Positions 7,668-17,813 of a stretch of DNA of 64,000 nt are shown in pieces. The notes below the pieces were generated by a model. It did not search any database, was not told the DNA's origin, and saw nothing but the letters and a program-made list of their open reading frames with translations. Position numbers and translations under genes: made by a program. Source of the stretch: Nesterenkonia xinjiangensis (GTDB lineage Bacteria; Actinomycetota; Actinomycetes; Actinomycetales; Micrococcaceae); assembly GCF_013410745.1 (NCBI RefSeq), contig NZ_JACCFY010000001.1, forward strand, positions 1,116,001 through 1,180,000, read 5' to 3'. Every line of letters begins with the position of its first letter. Position 1 is the stretch's first letter.

Positions 7668-9239
7668 TCAGCGCGTGGTGGACGTGGCGGCCTCCTCCTG
7701 GCCGGAACGACCTTCGTCGGCGCCCTCGGCATCAGGCTCCGCGACGGGGTCGGACTCACCGGCCGGGGTGGCACGCAGCGTCAGCCCCAGCAGAAGAGTG
7801 CCCACGCTCATCGCGGCGGCAGTGCGGAAGGCGGTGCGGAAGCCCTCTACGGCGGCGGCTTCCGGGTCCAGGCCGTTCGACGCCGCGGCGGCGGCGCCCA
7901 GCCCCATCACGGTGACCAGCAGTGCGGTTCCGACGGCGGCGGCCAGCTGCTGCAGGGTGTTGAGCACTGCCGAGCCGTGCGAATACAGCGGCTGCGGCAG
8001 CGGGTTCATCGCCGTGGTGAAGGCCGGAGTGAACAGGCAGGCCAGGCCGAAGCTGAGCACCAGGTGCAGCGTCAGCACGGACCACACGCTGCTGTCCGGG
8101 CCGAGCAGGCTCATCAGGAACAGGGCCACGATCAGCAGCGCCGCGCCCGGGACCACCAGGGGCTTCGGGCCGATGCGGTCGTAGAGCCGACCGACGATCG
8201 GGGCCAGCAGCGCCATGAGCACACCGCCTGGCAGCATCAGCAGACCGGTCGTCAAGGTGTCCAGGCCGCGGACCTGCTGGAGGAACAGCGGCAGCATGAT
8301 GATCGCACCGAAGAGGGCGATCATCATCAGCAGCATCATCAGCAGGGAGCGGGTGAACATCGTGTACCGGAACGGCTGGAGGTTCAGCAACGGGTTGCCG
8401 CCCTTCTGCAGGCGCAGCTGCAGCCATGTGAAGGCCGCCAGGAACAGCACCCCGATCACGAGCACCACGAGGGCGACGACGTCGACGCCGGCCTCCGCGG
8501 CCTCATCCACGCCCGCTCCCTCGCCGTGGCCGCCGCCCAGCTGGCTAATGCCGTAGACGACGCCGGAGAATCCGGGCACGGAGAGCAGCAGGGACGGCAC
8601 GGAGAGCCCTCCGCCCTTGACCCCCGGGGAGTCGTCCAGGCGAGGCCGGCCCAGCACCATGGCGGCCAGGGCGATGGGCAGGATGAGGAGGAACAGGAAG
8701 CGCCAGTCGGCGATGTGCAGGATGAGCCCGGACAGCGCGGGCCCGGTGGCCGGGGCCACGGAGATGACGATGGAGATGTTCCCCATGACCACGCCGCGGC
8801 GCTGCAGCGGCACCAGGGTCAGCGTGGTGGTCATCAGCAGCGGCAGCATCATCGCCGTGCCGGCGGCCTGGATGATGCGGCCCACCAGCAGCATCGGGAA
8901 GCCGAAGGCGGCCGCGGCGATCGCGGTGCCGGCACAGAAGAGCACCAGGGAGATGGTGAACACCGCACGCAGGCTGAACCGCTGCATCAGGTAGCCGGTG
9001 GTGGGGATGATCGTGGCCAGGGTGAGCATGAAGGCGGTGGTCAGCCATTGGATGGTGGTCTCGTCGACCTGGAACTCGACCATGAGCGGCTGCAGCGCCA
9101 CGTTCATGATGGTCTCGTTGAGGATCATGATGAACGCGGCCAGGAGCAGCGCACCGATGGTGAGCTTGTCCCCCCTGGGCATCTTGGGCGCCTCGACCCC
9201 GACAGAGGAGGCGGACGGTGGTGTGGGATGAGCGCTCAT
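7668..9239 (-). CDS. DHA2-type MFS multidrug exporter (EmrB/QacA family)
   Basis: A 523-residue protein with about 14 membrane helices. The first half carries MFS hallmarks (LNETIMNVALQPLMVEF, then WLTTAFMLTLATIIPTTGYLMQRF), the loop-4 LVGRIIQAAGTAMMLPL segment and the motif-C-like VAPATGPALSGLI segment expected of drug:H+ antiporters. A non-membrane Gly/Glu-rich insert sits mid-protein (about residue 230) and the C-terminus is acidic. It exports drugs or hydrophobic compounds at the cytoplasmic membrane; the substrate is unknown. ATG 9239 is supported by CCGGAG upstream. The gene is monocistronic; no regulator adjoins it. Confidence 0.9.
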   Translation of the reverse strand: MSAHPTPPSASSVGVEAPKMPRGDKLTIGALLLAAFIMILNETIMNVALQPLMVEFQVDETTIQWLTTAFMLTLATIIPTTGYLMQRFSLRAVFTISLVLFCAGTAIAAAAFGFPMLLVGRIIQAAGTAMMLPLLMTTTLTLVPLQRRGVVMGNISIVISVAPATGPALSGLILHIADWRFLFLLILPIALAAMVLGRPRLDDSPGVKGGGLSVPSLLLSVPGFSGVVYGISQLGGGHGEGAGVDEAAEAGVDVVALVVLVIGVLFLAAFTWLQLRLQKGGNPLLNLQPFRYTMFTRSLLMMLLMMIALFGAIIMLPLFLQQVRGLDTLTTGLLMLPGGVLMALLAPIVGRLYDRIGPKPLVVPGAALLIVALFLMSLLGPDSSVWSVLTLHLVLSFGLACLFTPAFTTAMNPLPQPLYSHGSAVLNTLQQLAAAVGTALLVTVMGLGAAAAASNGLDPEAAAVEGFRTAFRTAAAMSVGTLLLGLTLRATPAGESDPVAEPDAEGADEGRSGQEEAATSTTR

Positions 9240-9523
9240 GGATACTCCGGAGACGATGACGGCCCTGCACCTCCCGATGCGAGGAGCACGGGCGTGACAG
9301 GGCTGGGCGGGCTGATTGATCAGGCGGCGACATCGCCCGCGCTGTGCTGAGGACGTGTCGGCCGCACGACATTCCCGCAGCGACGACGCCGACCGGGCAG
9401 GAATGCGCACTAGTTCGCTTCAGCCAACCGGCGGCCGAGCGGAAGTATTCCCCCGCAACGAAAAAATGTGGCGCCCCGCTGTGGCGAGTCCGGCACCGCA
9501 CTGAGGGCGATGCCGGGCAGACG

Positions 9524-9599
9524 TGGAGCCCCCTGCCGGGTTCGAACCGACGACCTGCTGTTTACAAGACAGCTGCTCTACCAGCTGAGCTAAGGAGGC
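9524..9599 (-). tRNA. tRNA-Thr (TGT)
   Basis: On the minus strand, acceptor GCCTCCT pairs with AGGGGGC (one G-U pair). The anticodon stem GCTGT/ACAGC encloses CTTGTAA with anticodon TGT (threonine), the T-arm is GGTTCGAACCC, and CCA is encoded. Confidence 0.96.
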
Positions 9600-9673
9600 G
9601 TGGCGCCGAAGCGCCGGAGGCCCATCCTACCGGCGGACCTCCCTGAGTGACCAGTTGGTGGTCGGGCGGCCTC

Positions 9674-9696
9674 GCGGGCGGACGGCTGACGCCCGC
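9674..9696 (-). terminator. Short hairpin after the DsbA-like gene
   Basis: GCGGGCG/CGCCCGC arms with a 9-nt loop lie 16-38 bp beyond the stop codon on the minus strand. The stem is GC-rich and no T tract follows. Confidence 0.4.
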
Positions 9697-9711
9697 CCGC
9701 GGGCCACGGGA

Positions 9712-10599
9712 TCAGGACTCGTCGTCAGCGTCCTCGTCTTCTGCATCCTGATCGTCGCCGTCCTCACCGATGGCGGCTTCGACGAACTCACGGAAGCCCA
9801 TCTCGGACGCGCCCCAGTCCTGGTCGTCCAGGTAGACGGTCGGGGTGCCCTGAACACCGTGGCCGGTGGCCTGGCGTGAGGTGTAGGTGACGAACGGACG
9901 GTAGGTGCCGTCCTCCACGCAGGACTCGATGTCGACGTCGTAGGCCTCGGCCCTCGCCACGAGCTCGTCGTTGGACAGCTCACCCTGCGGCTGGTGGCCG
10001 ACGACCTCGGCAAGATAGTCGAGGTAGTTCTCCGGAGACTCCTCGGCTATGCAGACCGTGGCGTTGGCCGCCCGCGAGGAGTAGTTGGTGTTGGAGTTGC
10101 CGTCCAGGAAGCCGACCATGCGGTACTCGACGGTGATCTCACCGGCATCGGCCCATTCCTTGATCTGCTCCCCATGCTGATTCTCGAAGCTGGCGCAGTG
10201 CACGCAGTTCGCGTCGGCATAGACGATCAGATGCGGGGGCTCCCCGTCCTCCCCCGGCTCCACACCGAGGGGCAGCTCGGAATCAGATTCGGGCACTTCC
10301 GAGGCGTCGATCGTGCCGAGGTCGTCACCGTCGACGATCTCCGTGGCAGAGGTCAGCGTGATGCCTCCCTGCTCGTTCGCAGACGCCGGGGCCGGGCCCT
10401 CCGTCGCGGCGACGCGATCCTCGCCGGAGCGCTGGTTGACGATGAAGAGGGTGAGCGCCAGCACGACGACGAGCGCCACGACCACCACGCCGACGCGCAG
10501 CAGCACGGAGGTCCGACGCTGCTTGGCCTCCTCCTCCTGCTGGATCCGGCGGGCCTTGTCGCGGGCGTTGCCGCCCGAGGTCTGGGGGTTCTGAGCCAT
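9712..10599 (-). CDS. Membrane-anchored DsbA-family thiol oxidoreductase
   Basis: A 295-residue protein: a basic cytosolic N-terminus, one membrane helix (about 32-54), an acidic linker and an extracytoplasmic thioredoxin-fold domain (about 120-275). The active site CVHC is at residues 132-135 and the cis-proline loop GTPTVY lies near 255. The C-terminus is an Asp/Glu tail. Such proteins introduce or shuffle disulfides in secreted proteins in actinobacteria. CGGAGA precedes ATG 10599. It is divergent from otsA. Confidence 0.9.
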   Translation of the reverse strand: MAQNPQTSGGNARDKARRIQQEEEAKQRRTSVLLRVGVVVVALVVVLALTLFIVNQRSGEDRVAATEGPAPASANEQGGITLTSATEIVDGDDLGTIDASEVPESDSELPLGVEPGEDGEPPHLIVYADANCVHCASFENQHGEQIKEWADAGEITVEYRMVGFLDGNSNTNYSSRAANATVCIAEESPENYLDYLAEVVGHQPQGELSNDELVARAEAYDVDIESCVEDGTYRPFVTYTSRQATGHGVQGTPTVYLDDQDWGASEMGFREFVEAAIGEDGDDQDAEDEDADDES

Positions 10600-10873
10600 C
10601 AAGTCTCCGAAAGTGTCGTCAGGGGGATCCTCTGGCGGATCCGACGGGCAGAGTCTCATCCAGGGTAATCCCTCCCGGCTGGGTGTTTCCTGAAGGTCCG
10701 GCACACGACCGCGGCGCGTCAGGTCCGCACGCGGAGCCGGGAGTTCGACCTTCCTCACATTCCGGCCCGCCGGTGCGATGCTCCGGGTAGAGTTGCGAGA
10801 CAACTGATGCGACGGGCGTCACAGGCCGATGCCGCCACGGACGCCGTCCTCGAGAGGAAAGGGGTTGGCGCTG

Positions 10874-12376
<1,503 letters not shown>

Positions 12377-12394
12377 TCAGGAGATACTCGTCCC

Positions 12395-13231
12395 ATGACC
12401 ACTGACCACGTCCCTCAGGACGCCTCCGTGGCACCCCTGCTCGATGACGATCTGCTCGCCGCCCTGCGAGGCTTCGCCGCGCTGCCCCGGCTGCTGGTGT
12501 GCTTGGACTTCGACGGCTGCGTCTCCGAGCTGGTGGCTGATGCCTCCGAGGCCCGCCCCGTGCCGGCCAATGCGGAGGCAATCCGACGGCTGGCGGGGCT
12601 CGACGGCGTCCGCGTCGCCTATGTCTCAGGCCGTCCGCTGGAGTCTCTCCGGGAGCTGGCGGCCCCGCCGTCGGGAGCCCTGCTGATCGGCTCCCACGGC
12701 GCGGAGCGCGACGTCGCAGACCTGGCCCCGCACAGCCGTGGACTGACGCTGACCCCGGGCCAGCAGGCCGCACGGCGCGAGCTCCTGGAGGTCTTCGAGT
12801 CCATCGCCGCCGGCGCCGAGGGCGCCTGGGTGGAGCACAAGCCCGCGGGAGCGGCCATCCATGTGCGCAAGGTCCCCGACGCCGGCGAGGCCGAGCAGGT
12901 GCTCGTGGAGTCCCGTGCCGCCGTCGCGACCCTGGACGAGGTGCACCCCAAGGAGGGCAAGATGGTCCTGGAGGCCGTCGTCGTGCAGGCGGACAAGGGC
13001 GAGGGCATCAGTGAGCTGCGCCGGTTGGTCTCCCCGGATGCGGTGCTCTTCGCCGGCGACGACGTCACCGACGAGTTCGGCTTCGCGGTGCTGGCCGGGG
13101 ATGACCTCGGCGTGAAGGTCGGCGAGGGCGAAACCCGCGCCGCACACCGGATCGAGGCTCCGGCGCAGCTGGCCGCGGTGCTGAACACGATCGCTGAGGC
13201 CCGCGAGGCCCGAGATGAGGAGCAGCAGTGA
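12395..13231 (+). CDS. otsB: Trehalose-6-phosphate phosphatase
   Basis: A 278-residue HAD-superfamily phosphatase completing trehalose synthesis. The HAD motif I reads DFDGCVSEL (residues 38-46; nucleophile Asp38, acid/base Asp40), where DYDGTL is more usual. YVSGRPLESL, GSHGAE and GDDVTDE (motif IV, near residue 220) follow. AGGAGA precedes the ATG. The stop overlaps the GTG start of the DUF4032 gene by 4 nt, so all three genes are coupled. Confidence 0.95.
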   Translation: MTTDHVPQDASVAPLLDDDLLAALRGFAALPRLLVCLDFDGCVSELVADASEARPVPANAEAIRRLAGLDGVRVAYVSGRPLESLRELAAPPSGALLIGSHGAERDVADLAPHSRGLTLTPGQQAARRELLEVFESIAAGAEGAWVEHKPAGAAIHVRKVPDAGEAEQVLVESRAAVATLDEVHPKEGKMVLEAVVVQADKGEGISELRRLVSPDAVLFAGDDVTDEFGFAVLAGDDLGVKVGEGETRAAHRIEAPAQLAAVLNTIAEAREARDEEQQ

Positions 13232-14553
13232 GCCCAGCACCAGGCCTGAGCCTGACCGCCTCCGGCACGATCCCCCAGGAGCTGCTTGACCTGCCCTGGC
13301 ATCTGCCGCTGGTCGAGTGGCCCGAGCATGTCATCGCCGCGCTGCCGCGAGGCATCTCCCGACACATCGTGCGGTTCGCCTATCTGGGCGGCTCGGTGAT
13401 CGCGATCAAGGAGACCTCCGAACGGGCCGCCCGGCATGAGTACCGGATGCTGCGGCAGCTGGGACGCCTCGGCGCACCGTGTGTGAAGCCGGTGGCGGAG
13501 GTGACCGGGCGCTCCCGAGAGGACGGCACGGAGCTGTCCCCCGCGCTGATCACCCGGCATCTGCGCTTCTCGCTGCCCTACCGTGCGGTGTTCAACCAGA
13601 TGATGCGCAAGGAGACGCTGCACCGGCTCATCGACGCGCAGGCGCTGCTGATGGTGGAGCTGCACCTGATCGGCTTCTACTGGGGCGACGTCTCCTTGTC
13701 GAACACGCTGTTCCGACGCGACGCCGGCAAGTTCGCCGCCTACCTGGTGGACGCCGAGACCGGGGAGATCCATCCGACGCTCTCCGTCGGGCAGCGCGAA
13801 TATGACCTGGAGCTGGCGCAGGTGAACATCGCCGGCGAGCTGATGGACCTCATGGAGGGCGGCATGGTGGACGAGGAGGTCGACCCAATCGCCACCAGCC
13901 ACCAGTTCATCGACTCCTACCGCGGCCTGTGGCAGGAGCTCACCGGGGACACGGCTTTCAAACCGGATCAGCAGTGGCTCATCGAGGAGCGGATCCGGCG
14001 GCTCAACGAGCTGGGCTTCGACGTCGAGGAGTATGACATCCGCTCGGCGAGCGCGGAGGAGAAGCTGCTGCTGCGCCCCAAGGTGGTGGACCCGGGACAT
14101 CACCAGCGCCGCCTGATGAACCTCACCGGCCTGGACGTCCAGGAGAACCAGGCCCGCCGGCTGCTCGGCGCGATCGACGCCTACCGGGCGCAGACGGATC
14201 CGCATGGGGACGAGTCCATCGCCGCGCACATGTGGACCCAGGAGGTCTTCCAGCCGATGATCCGGCAGATCCCGCGGGAGCTGCGCGACAAGCTGGAGCC
14301 CGCAGAGATCATGCACCAGATGATCGACCACCGGTGGAAGCTCTCGGAGCGGGAGGGCCGCGACGTCGAGCTGACGGACGCGCTGCCCAGCTTCATCGAG
14401 GAGGAGCTGCGCGGCAAACGCGACGAGGCGATCCTGATGATCAACCCGCCCACCGATGTGATCGAGCAGCTGGAGCGCAGCGAGCGGGATGATGACGACG
14501 ACGGCCCGGTCAGCGAGGACGACTCCGTCTGGGCGGCGGACCCGGAACCGTGA
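13228..14553 (+). CDS. DUF4032 protein with a kinase-like fold
   Basis: A 441-residue cytosolic protein. The first half resembles a lipopolysaccharide-kinase/ABC1-like fold: a VIAIKE lysine motif, GFYWGDVSLSNTLF as a possible catalytic loop, and YLVDAETGE as a possible metal-binding loop. The second half is the DUF4032 region. The biological role is unknown. It starts with GTG, overlapping the otsB stop, so it is translated with trehalose-phosphate phosphatase; a link to trehalose or stress is inferred only from this context. The C-terminus is acidic. Confidence 0.82.
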   Translation: MSPAPGLSLTASGTIPQELLDLPWHLPLVEWPEHVIAALPRGISRHIVRFAYLGGSVIAIKETSERAARHEYRMLRQLGRLGAPCVKPVAEVTGRSREDGTELSPALITRHLRFSLPYRAVFNQMMRKETLHRLIDAQALLMVELHLIGFYWGDVSLSNTLFRRDAGKFAAYLVDAETGEIHPTLSVGQREYDLELAQVNIAGELMDLMEGGMVDEEVDPIATSHQFIDSYRGLWQELTGDTAFKPDQQWLIEERIRRLNELGFDVEEYDIRSASAEEKLLLRPKVVDPGHHQRRLMNLTGLDVQENQARRLLGAIDAYRAQTDPHGDESIAAHMWTQEVFQPMIRQIPRELRDKLEPAEIMHQMIDHRWKLSEREGRDVELTDALPSFIEEELRGKRDEAILMINPPTDVIEQLERSERDDDDDGPVSEDDSVWAADPEP

Positions 14554-14635
14554 TTATCCATATATCGGATGACATTTTCCGCATCACGATAGACTGGTGC
14601 GGTCCCTGACCCCTTCACGAGGAGACCTCATCACC

Positions 14636-15094
14636 ATGCTGCAGGTCGGCCAGCAGGCCCCCACCTTCACTCTGTCCGACGCCCACGGCCACCAGGTCAG
14701 CTCGGCCGACTACGCCGGCCGTCACCTGGTCGTCTACTTCTACCCCAGGGCCTCCACCCCCGGCTGCACCACCCAGGCCTGCGACTTCCGCGACAACCTG
14801 GCCTCGCTTGAGGCGGCCGGCTACGCCGTCGTCGGGATCTCTCCCGATGAGCCGGAGGCGCTGCGTGAGTTCAGCGACGCCGAGCAGCTGACCTTCCCCC
14901 TGCTCTCCGACGTCGGCCAGGCGGTGGCCCGGGCCTACGGCACCTACGGGACCAAGACCCTGGGCGAACGCACCATGAAGGGCACACTGCGCTCCACCTT
15001 CGTCATCGACCCCGAGGGCCGGCTCTCCCACGCCGCCTACGACGTCAAGGCCCAGGGCCACGTCGCCGAGCTGCGCAGCACCCTCGGCGTCTGA
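14636..15094 (+). CDS. bcp: Thiol peroxidase, Bcp/PrxQ type
   Basis: A 152-residue peroxiredoxin. The peroxidatic Cys44 sits in YPRASTPGCTTQACDFRD, with the PrxQ-type resolving Cys49 five residues later; the fold then follows the Bcp pattern to a short C-terminus. It reduces H2O2 and organic peroxides using thioredoxin. AGGAG lies 11 nt before ATG 14636; a frame extending further upstream lacks homology. An AT-rich stretch at 14555-14595, with TAGACT at 14590-14595, is a possible promoter. Confidence 0.93.
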   Translation: MLQVGQQAPTFTLSDAHGHQVSSADYAGRHLVVYFYPRASTPGCTTQACDFRDNLASLEAAGYAVVGISPDEPEALREFSDAEQLTFPLLSDVGQAVARAYGTYGTKTLGERTMKGTLRSTFVIDPEGRLSHAAYDVKAQGHVAELRSTLGV

Positions 15095-15117
15095 CCCGGG
15101 CACACGGACTGCGGGAT

Positions 15118-15167
15118 CACAGACGGCGGGGCCCCGACCAGATCTGGTCGGGGCCCCGCCGTCTGTG
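15118..15167. terminator. 50-bp perfect palindrome, bidirectional terminator
   Basis: Two 25-bp arms meet without a spacer (centre AGATCT). The palindrome lies between the convergent bcp and allB genes. It would fold to a very stable hairpin in either transcript. Confidence 0.85.
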
Positions 15168-15203
15168 CCGGCGCTGAGCACCGGCGAGCTCAGAGCCGGG
15201 AGC

Positions 15204-16553
15204 TCAGGCTCCTGCCGGCTTCGCGCCCACCCGGCTGATCAGCCGCCCGCGCGGGGTCTCGAAGTCGATCTGCTCACCGCGCAGCAGGGTCGTCTCCACG
15301 ACGCCGACCAGATCACGGCCGTCATAGGCACTGACCTTGTTGCGGTGCCAGAGGCTGTCGACCTCCACGCTCCAGGACTGCTCCGGGGAGAAGATCACCA
15401 TGTCCGCGCTCATCCCCTCGGCCAGACGGCCCTTGTCCGACAGCCCGGCCAGGTCCGCCGGCGCGGAGGACATCCAGCCCACCACCTGCTCCAGCTCCAG
15501 GCCGCGGGCCTTCGCCTCGCTCCAGACCAGCGGCAGCCCCAGCTGCAGGGAGGAGATCCCTCCCCAGGCGGCGCCGAAGTCGCCGACGTCGAGCAGCTTC
15601 AGCTCCGCGGTCGAGGGCGAGTGGTCCGAGACCACGCAGTCGATGAGCCCTTCGCGCAGACCCTCCCAGAGCGCATGCTGGTTGGAGGCTTCCCGGATCG
15701 GCGGACAGCACTTATGGGTGGTGGCGCCGTCGCCGATCTCCTCGGCAGCCAGGACCAGGTAGTGCGGGCAGGTCTCCACGGTCAGCTTCACCCCCTCGGC
15801 TCGGGCCTGCCGGATCTCCGGCAGGGCGTCGGCCGAGGAGAGGTGCAGGATGTGCGCCCGGGCTCCGGTGCGCCGGGCGGCGTCGATGACCGCGCGGATG
15901 GCGACGTTCTCCGCCTCCCGGGGCCGGGAACGTAGGAAGTCCTCATACCGGCGGCCCTGAGCCCCGGGCGCCTGGGCCAGGGTGTCGTGATCTTCGGCGT
16001 GGACGATCATCATCGATCCCAGCTCCGCCAGGATCGCCATGTCCGCCTCCATCTCCGCCGGCTCCAGGGGCGGGAACTCCTCGACCCCGGAGTCCTCCAG
16101 GAAGCATTTGAAGCCGAAGACTCCGCGCTCGTGCAGGGGACGCAGCTGCTCGCCGTTGCCGGGCACCGCCCCGCCCCAGAAGCCCACATCCACGTGGGCG
16201 GAGGCAGCGGCGGCGGCCTGCTTGATCTCAAGCGCCTCCGGGTCCACCGTCGGCGGGATCGAGTTCAGCGGCATGTCCACGATCGTGGTGACCCCGCCGG
16301 CCGCGGCGGCACGGGTGGCCGAGGCGAATCCCTCCCACTCGGTCCGGCCCGGCTCGTTGACGTGGACGTGGGTGTCCACCAGGCCGGGGAGCAGCACCTG
16401 CCCCTCTCTCAGCTCACGTGTCTGCCGCCCCTGCAGCCCGGTGCCGTACGGGGCCAGGGCGGTGATCGTCCCGTCGTCGACGCCGATCTCCACGGCCTGC
16501 CATCCCTCGGGCAGCAGGGCCCTCCGGGCTGTCACCACGAGTTCATGGACCAT
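15204..16553 (-). CDS. allB: Allantoinase
   Basis: A 449-residue cyclic amidohydrolase hydrolysing allantoin to allantoate. The binuclear-metal ligands are visible: His62 and His64 in THVHVNEPGR, the carbamylated Lys149 in FGFKCFLEDSG, His in VHAEDHD, His in ILHLSSAD and Asp in VVSDHSPS. The length matches AllB. It is the last gene of the operon hyi-glxR-gcl-glycerate kinase-allB, 23 bp after the kinase. The operator pair at 21543-21578 should control it. Confidence 0.96.
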   Translation of the reverse strand: MVHELVVTARRALLPEGWQAVEIGVDDGTITALAPYGTGLQGRQTRELREGQVLLPGLVDTHVHVNEPGRTEWEGFASATRAAAAGGVTTIVDMPLNSIPPTVDPEALEIKQAAAAASAHVDVGFWGGAVPGNGEQLRPLHERGVFGFKCFLEDSGVEEFPPLEPAEMEADMAILAELGSMMIVHAEDHDTLAQAPGAQGRRYEDFLRSRPREAENVAIRAVIDAARRTGARAHILHLSSADALPEIRQARAEGVKLTVETCPHYLVLAAEEIGDGATTHKCCPPIREASNQHALWEGLREGLIDCVVSDHSPSTAELKLLDVGDFGAAWGGISSLQLGLPLVWSEAKARGLELEQVVGWMSSAPADLAGLSDKGRLAEGMSADMVIFSPEQSWSVEVDSLWHRNKVSAYDGRDLVGVVETTLLRGEQIDFETPRGRLISRVGAKPAGA

Positions 16554-16576
16554 GTCTGTGTCTTTCCTCTCTGGCT

Positions 16577-17809
16577 TCAGCGTGCCGGCCGGTCGGCCCG
16601 GCGGCGGCGTCCTGCGGGGTCGATCGCGAGACGACTTCCCACAGTGTGCAGCAGGTCACGCGCCTGCGTCATGGATTCTCTCTCATCGGCGGCCAGATCG
16701 CGCAACGCCCAGACCTGCTCCAGTCCGGCCGCCGCCCACTGATCCCTGTCCAGGCTGTTGCGTCCGCAGACCGCGATCACCGGCACCCCGTGGCGGGAGG
16801 CGCAGGCGGCCACCCCGACGGGCACCTTGCCCGCCAGGGACTGGGTGTCGAGGCTGCCCTCACCGGTGATCACCAGATCGGCGGAGGCGATCGTCGCCTC
16901 GAGCCCGACCAGGTCCATCACCACCTCCACCCCCGGGCGACGTGCAGCCCTGAGCAGGCCCAGCGCGGCGAAGCCGACACCGCCGGCCGCTCCGGCACCC
17001 GGCTGGTCCGCGGCCGCGACGACTCGCTCCGAGGCGGCGGCGCCCCCGCGCCGATAGGCGGCCTCGGCGAGGATCGGCACAGCGGATCGCAGCGCGGCAG
17101 CGGCCTGCCGCACCTGTCGCTCATCCAGGCCTTTCTGGGGCCCGAAGACCTCTGCGGCGCCTCGCGGGCCGATGAGCGGCGAGTCGACGTCGGCGGCGAT
17201 GACCAGGCGCACCCGGCCCAGCCGTGGATCGAGGCCGCTCAGGTCTGCTGCGGCGAGCCCGGCCAGCCCGGCCGCACCGTCGGGGATCCGCCGGCCTGCT
17301 CGGTCCAGCAGCCGGGCCCCGAGCGCCGAGAGCATGCCTGCCCCGGCATCGGTGCAGGCACTGCCTCCCAGAGCCAGCACCACTTCCCGGGCCCCGCGGT
17401 CCAGCGCCGCGCGCAGCAGCTCCCCGGTGCCTCGGCTGGTCGCCCGGAGGGGGTCGGCGCACGGGTCCATGTCCCCCAGCCCGGAGGCCTCGGCCAGCTC
17501 CACCAGAGCCACCGGCCCGGCGTCACCGGGGCGGGTGCCCAGTCTGGCGCCCACCGGCCGGCCGTCCGGGCCGGTGACCTCCAGCACCTCGATCGTCCAG
17601 TCCCCGGCCGCACCACCCTCCGCGACCGCGTCGAGCGTCCCCTCTCCGCCGTCCGCCATCGGCACCTGCTCGATGACGTCCCCCGAACCCTGCTCACGTA
17701 AGCCTGCGGCCAGCGCGGCGGCCACCTCCCGGGCGGACACCGACCCCTTGAACGTGTCCGGCGCGATCACGATCCTCTCGCCGACGCCCCCGGCTGACAT
17801 CTGAGCCAT
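16577..17809 (-). CDS. glxK: Glycerate 2-kinase (GarK/GlxK family)
   Basis: A 410-residue kinase phosphorylating D-glycerate to 2-phosphoglycerate, the exit step of the glyoxylate-to-glycerate route. Family segments: IVIAPDTFKGSVSAREVAAAL at the start, MADGGEGTLDA, LALGGSACTDAGAGML and DLVITGEGSLDTQS. The start lies 4 nt after the gcl stop, so the two are translationally coupled; an alternative ATG is 3 codons later. It sits between gcl and allB in the ureide operon. The extreme C-terminus is Arg-rich. Confidence 0.93.
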   Translation of the reverse strand: MAQMSAGGVGERIVIAPDTFKGSVSAREVAAALAAGLREQGSGDVIEQVPMADGGEGTLDAVAEGGAAGDWTIEVLEVTGPDGRPVGARLGTRPGDAGPVALVELAEASGLGDMDPCADPLRATSRGTGELLRAALDRGAREVVLALGGSACTDAGAGMLSALGARLLDRAGRRIPDGAAGLAGLAAADLSGLDPRLGRVRLVIAADVDSPLIGPRGAAEVFGPQKGLDERQVRQAAAALRSAVPILAEAAYRRGGAAASERVVAAADQPGAGAAGGVGFAALGLLRAARRPGVEVVMDLVGLEATIASADLVITGEGSLDTQSLAGKVPVGVAACASRHGVPVIAVCGRNSLDRDQWAAAGLEQVWALRDLAADERESMTQARDLLHTVGSRLAIDPAGRRRRADRPAR

Positions 17810-17813
17810 CGAG

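Noticed and set aside
7467-9350. Long plus-strand open frame over the MFS exporter
   Set aside because: Gln/Gly/Arg/His-rich translation typical of a high-GC antisense frame; the minus strand encodes a complete membrane transporter.
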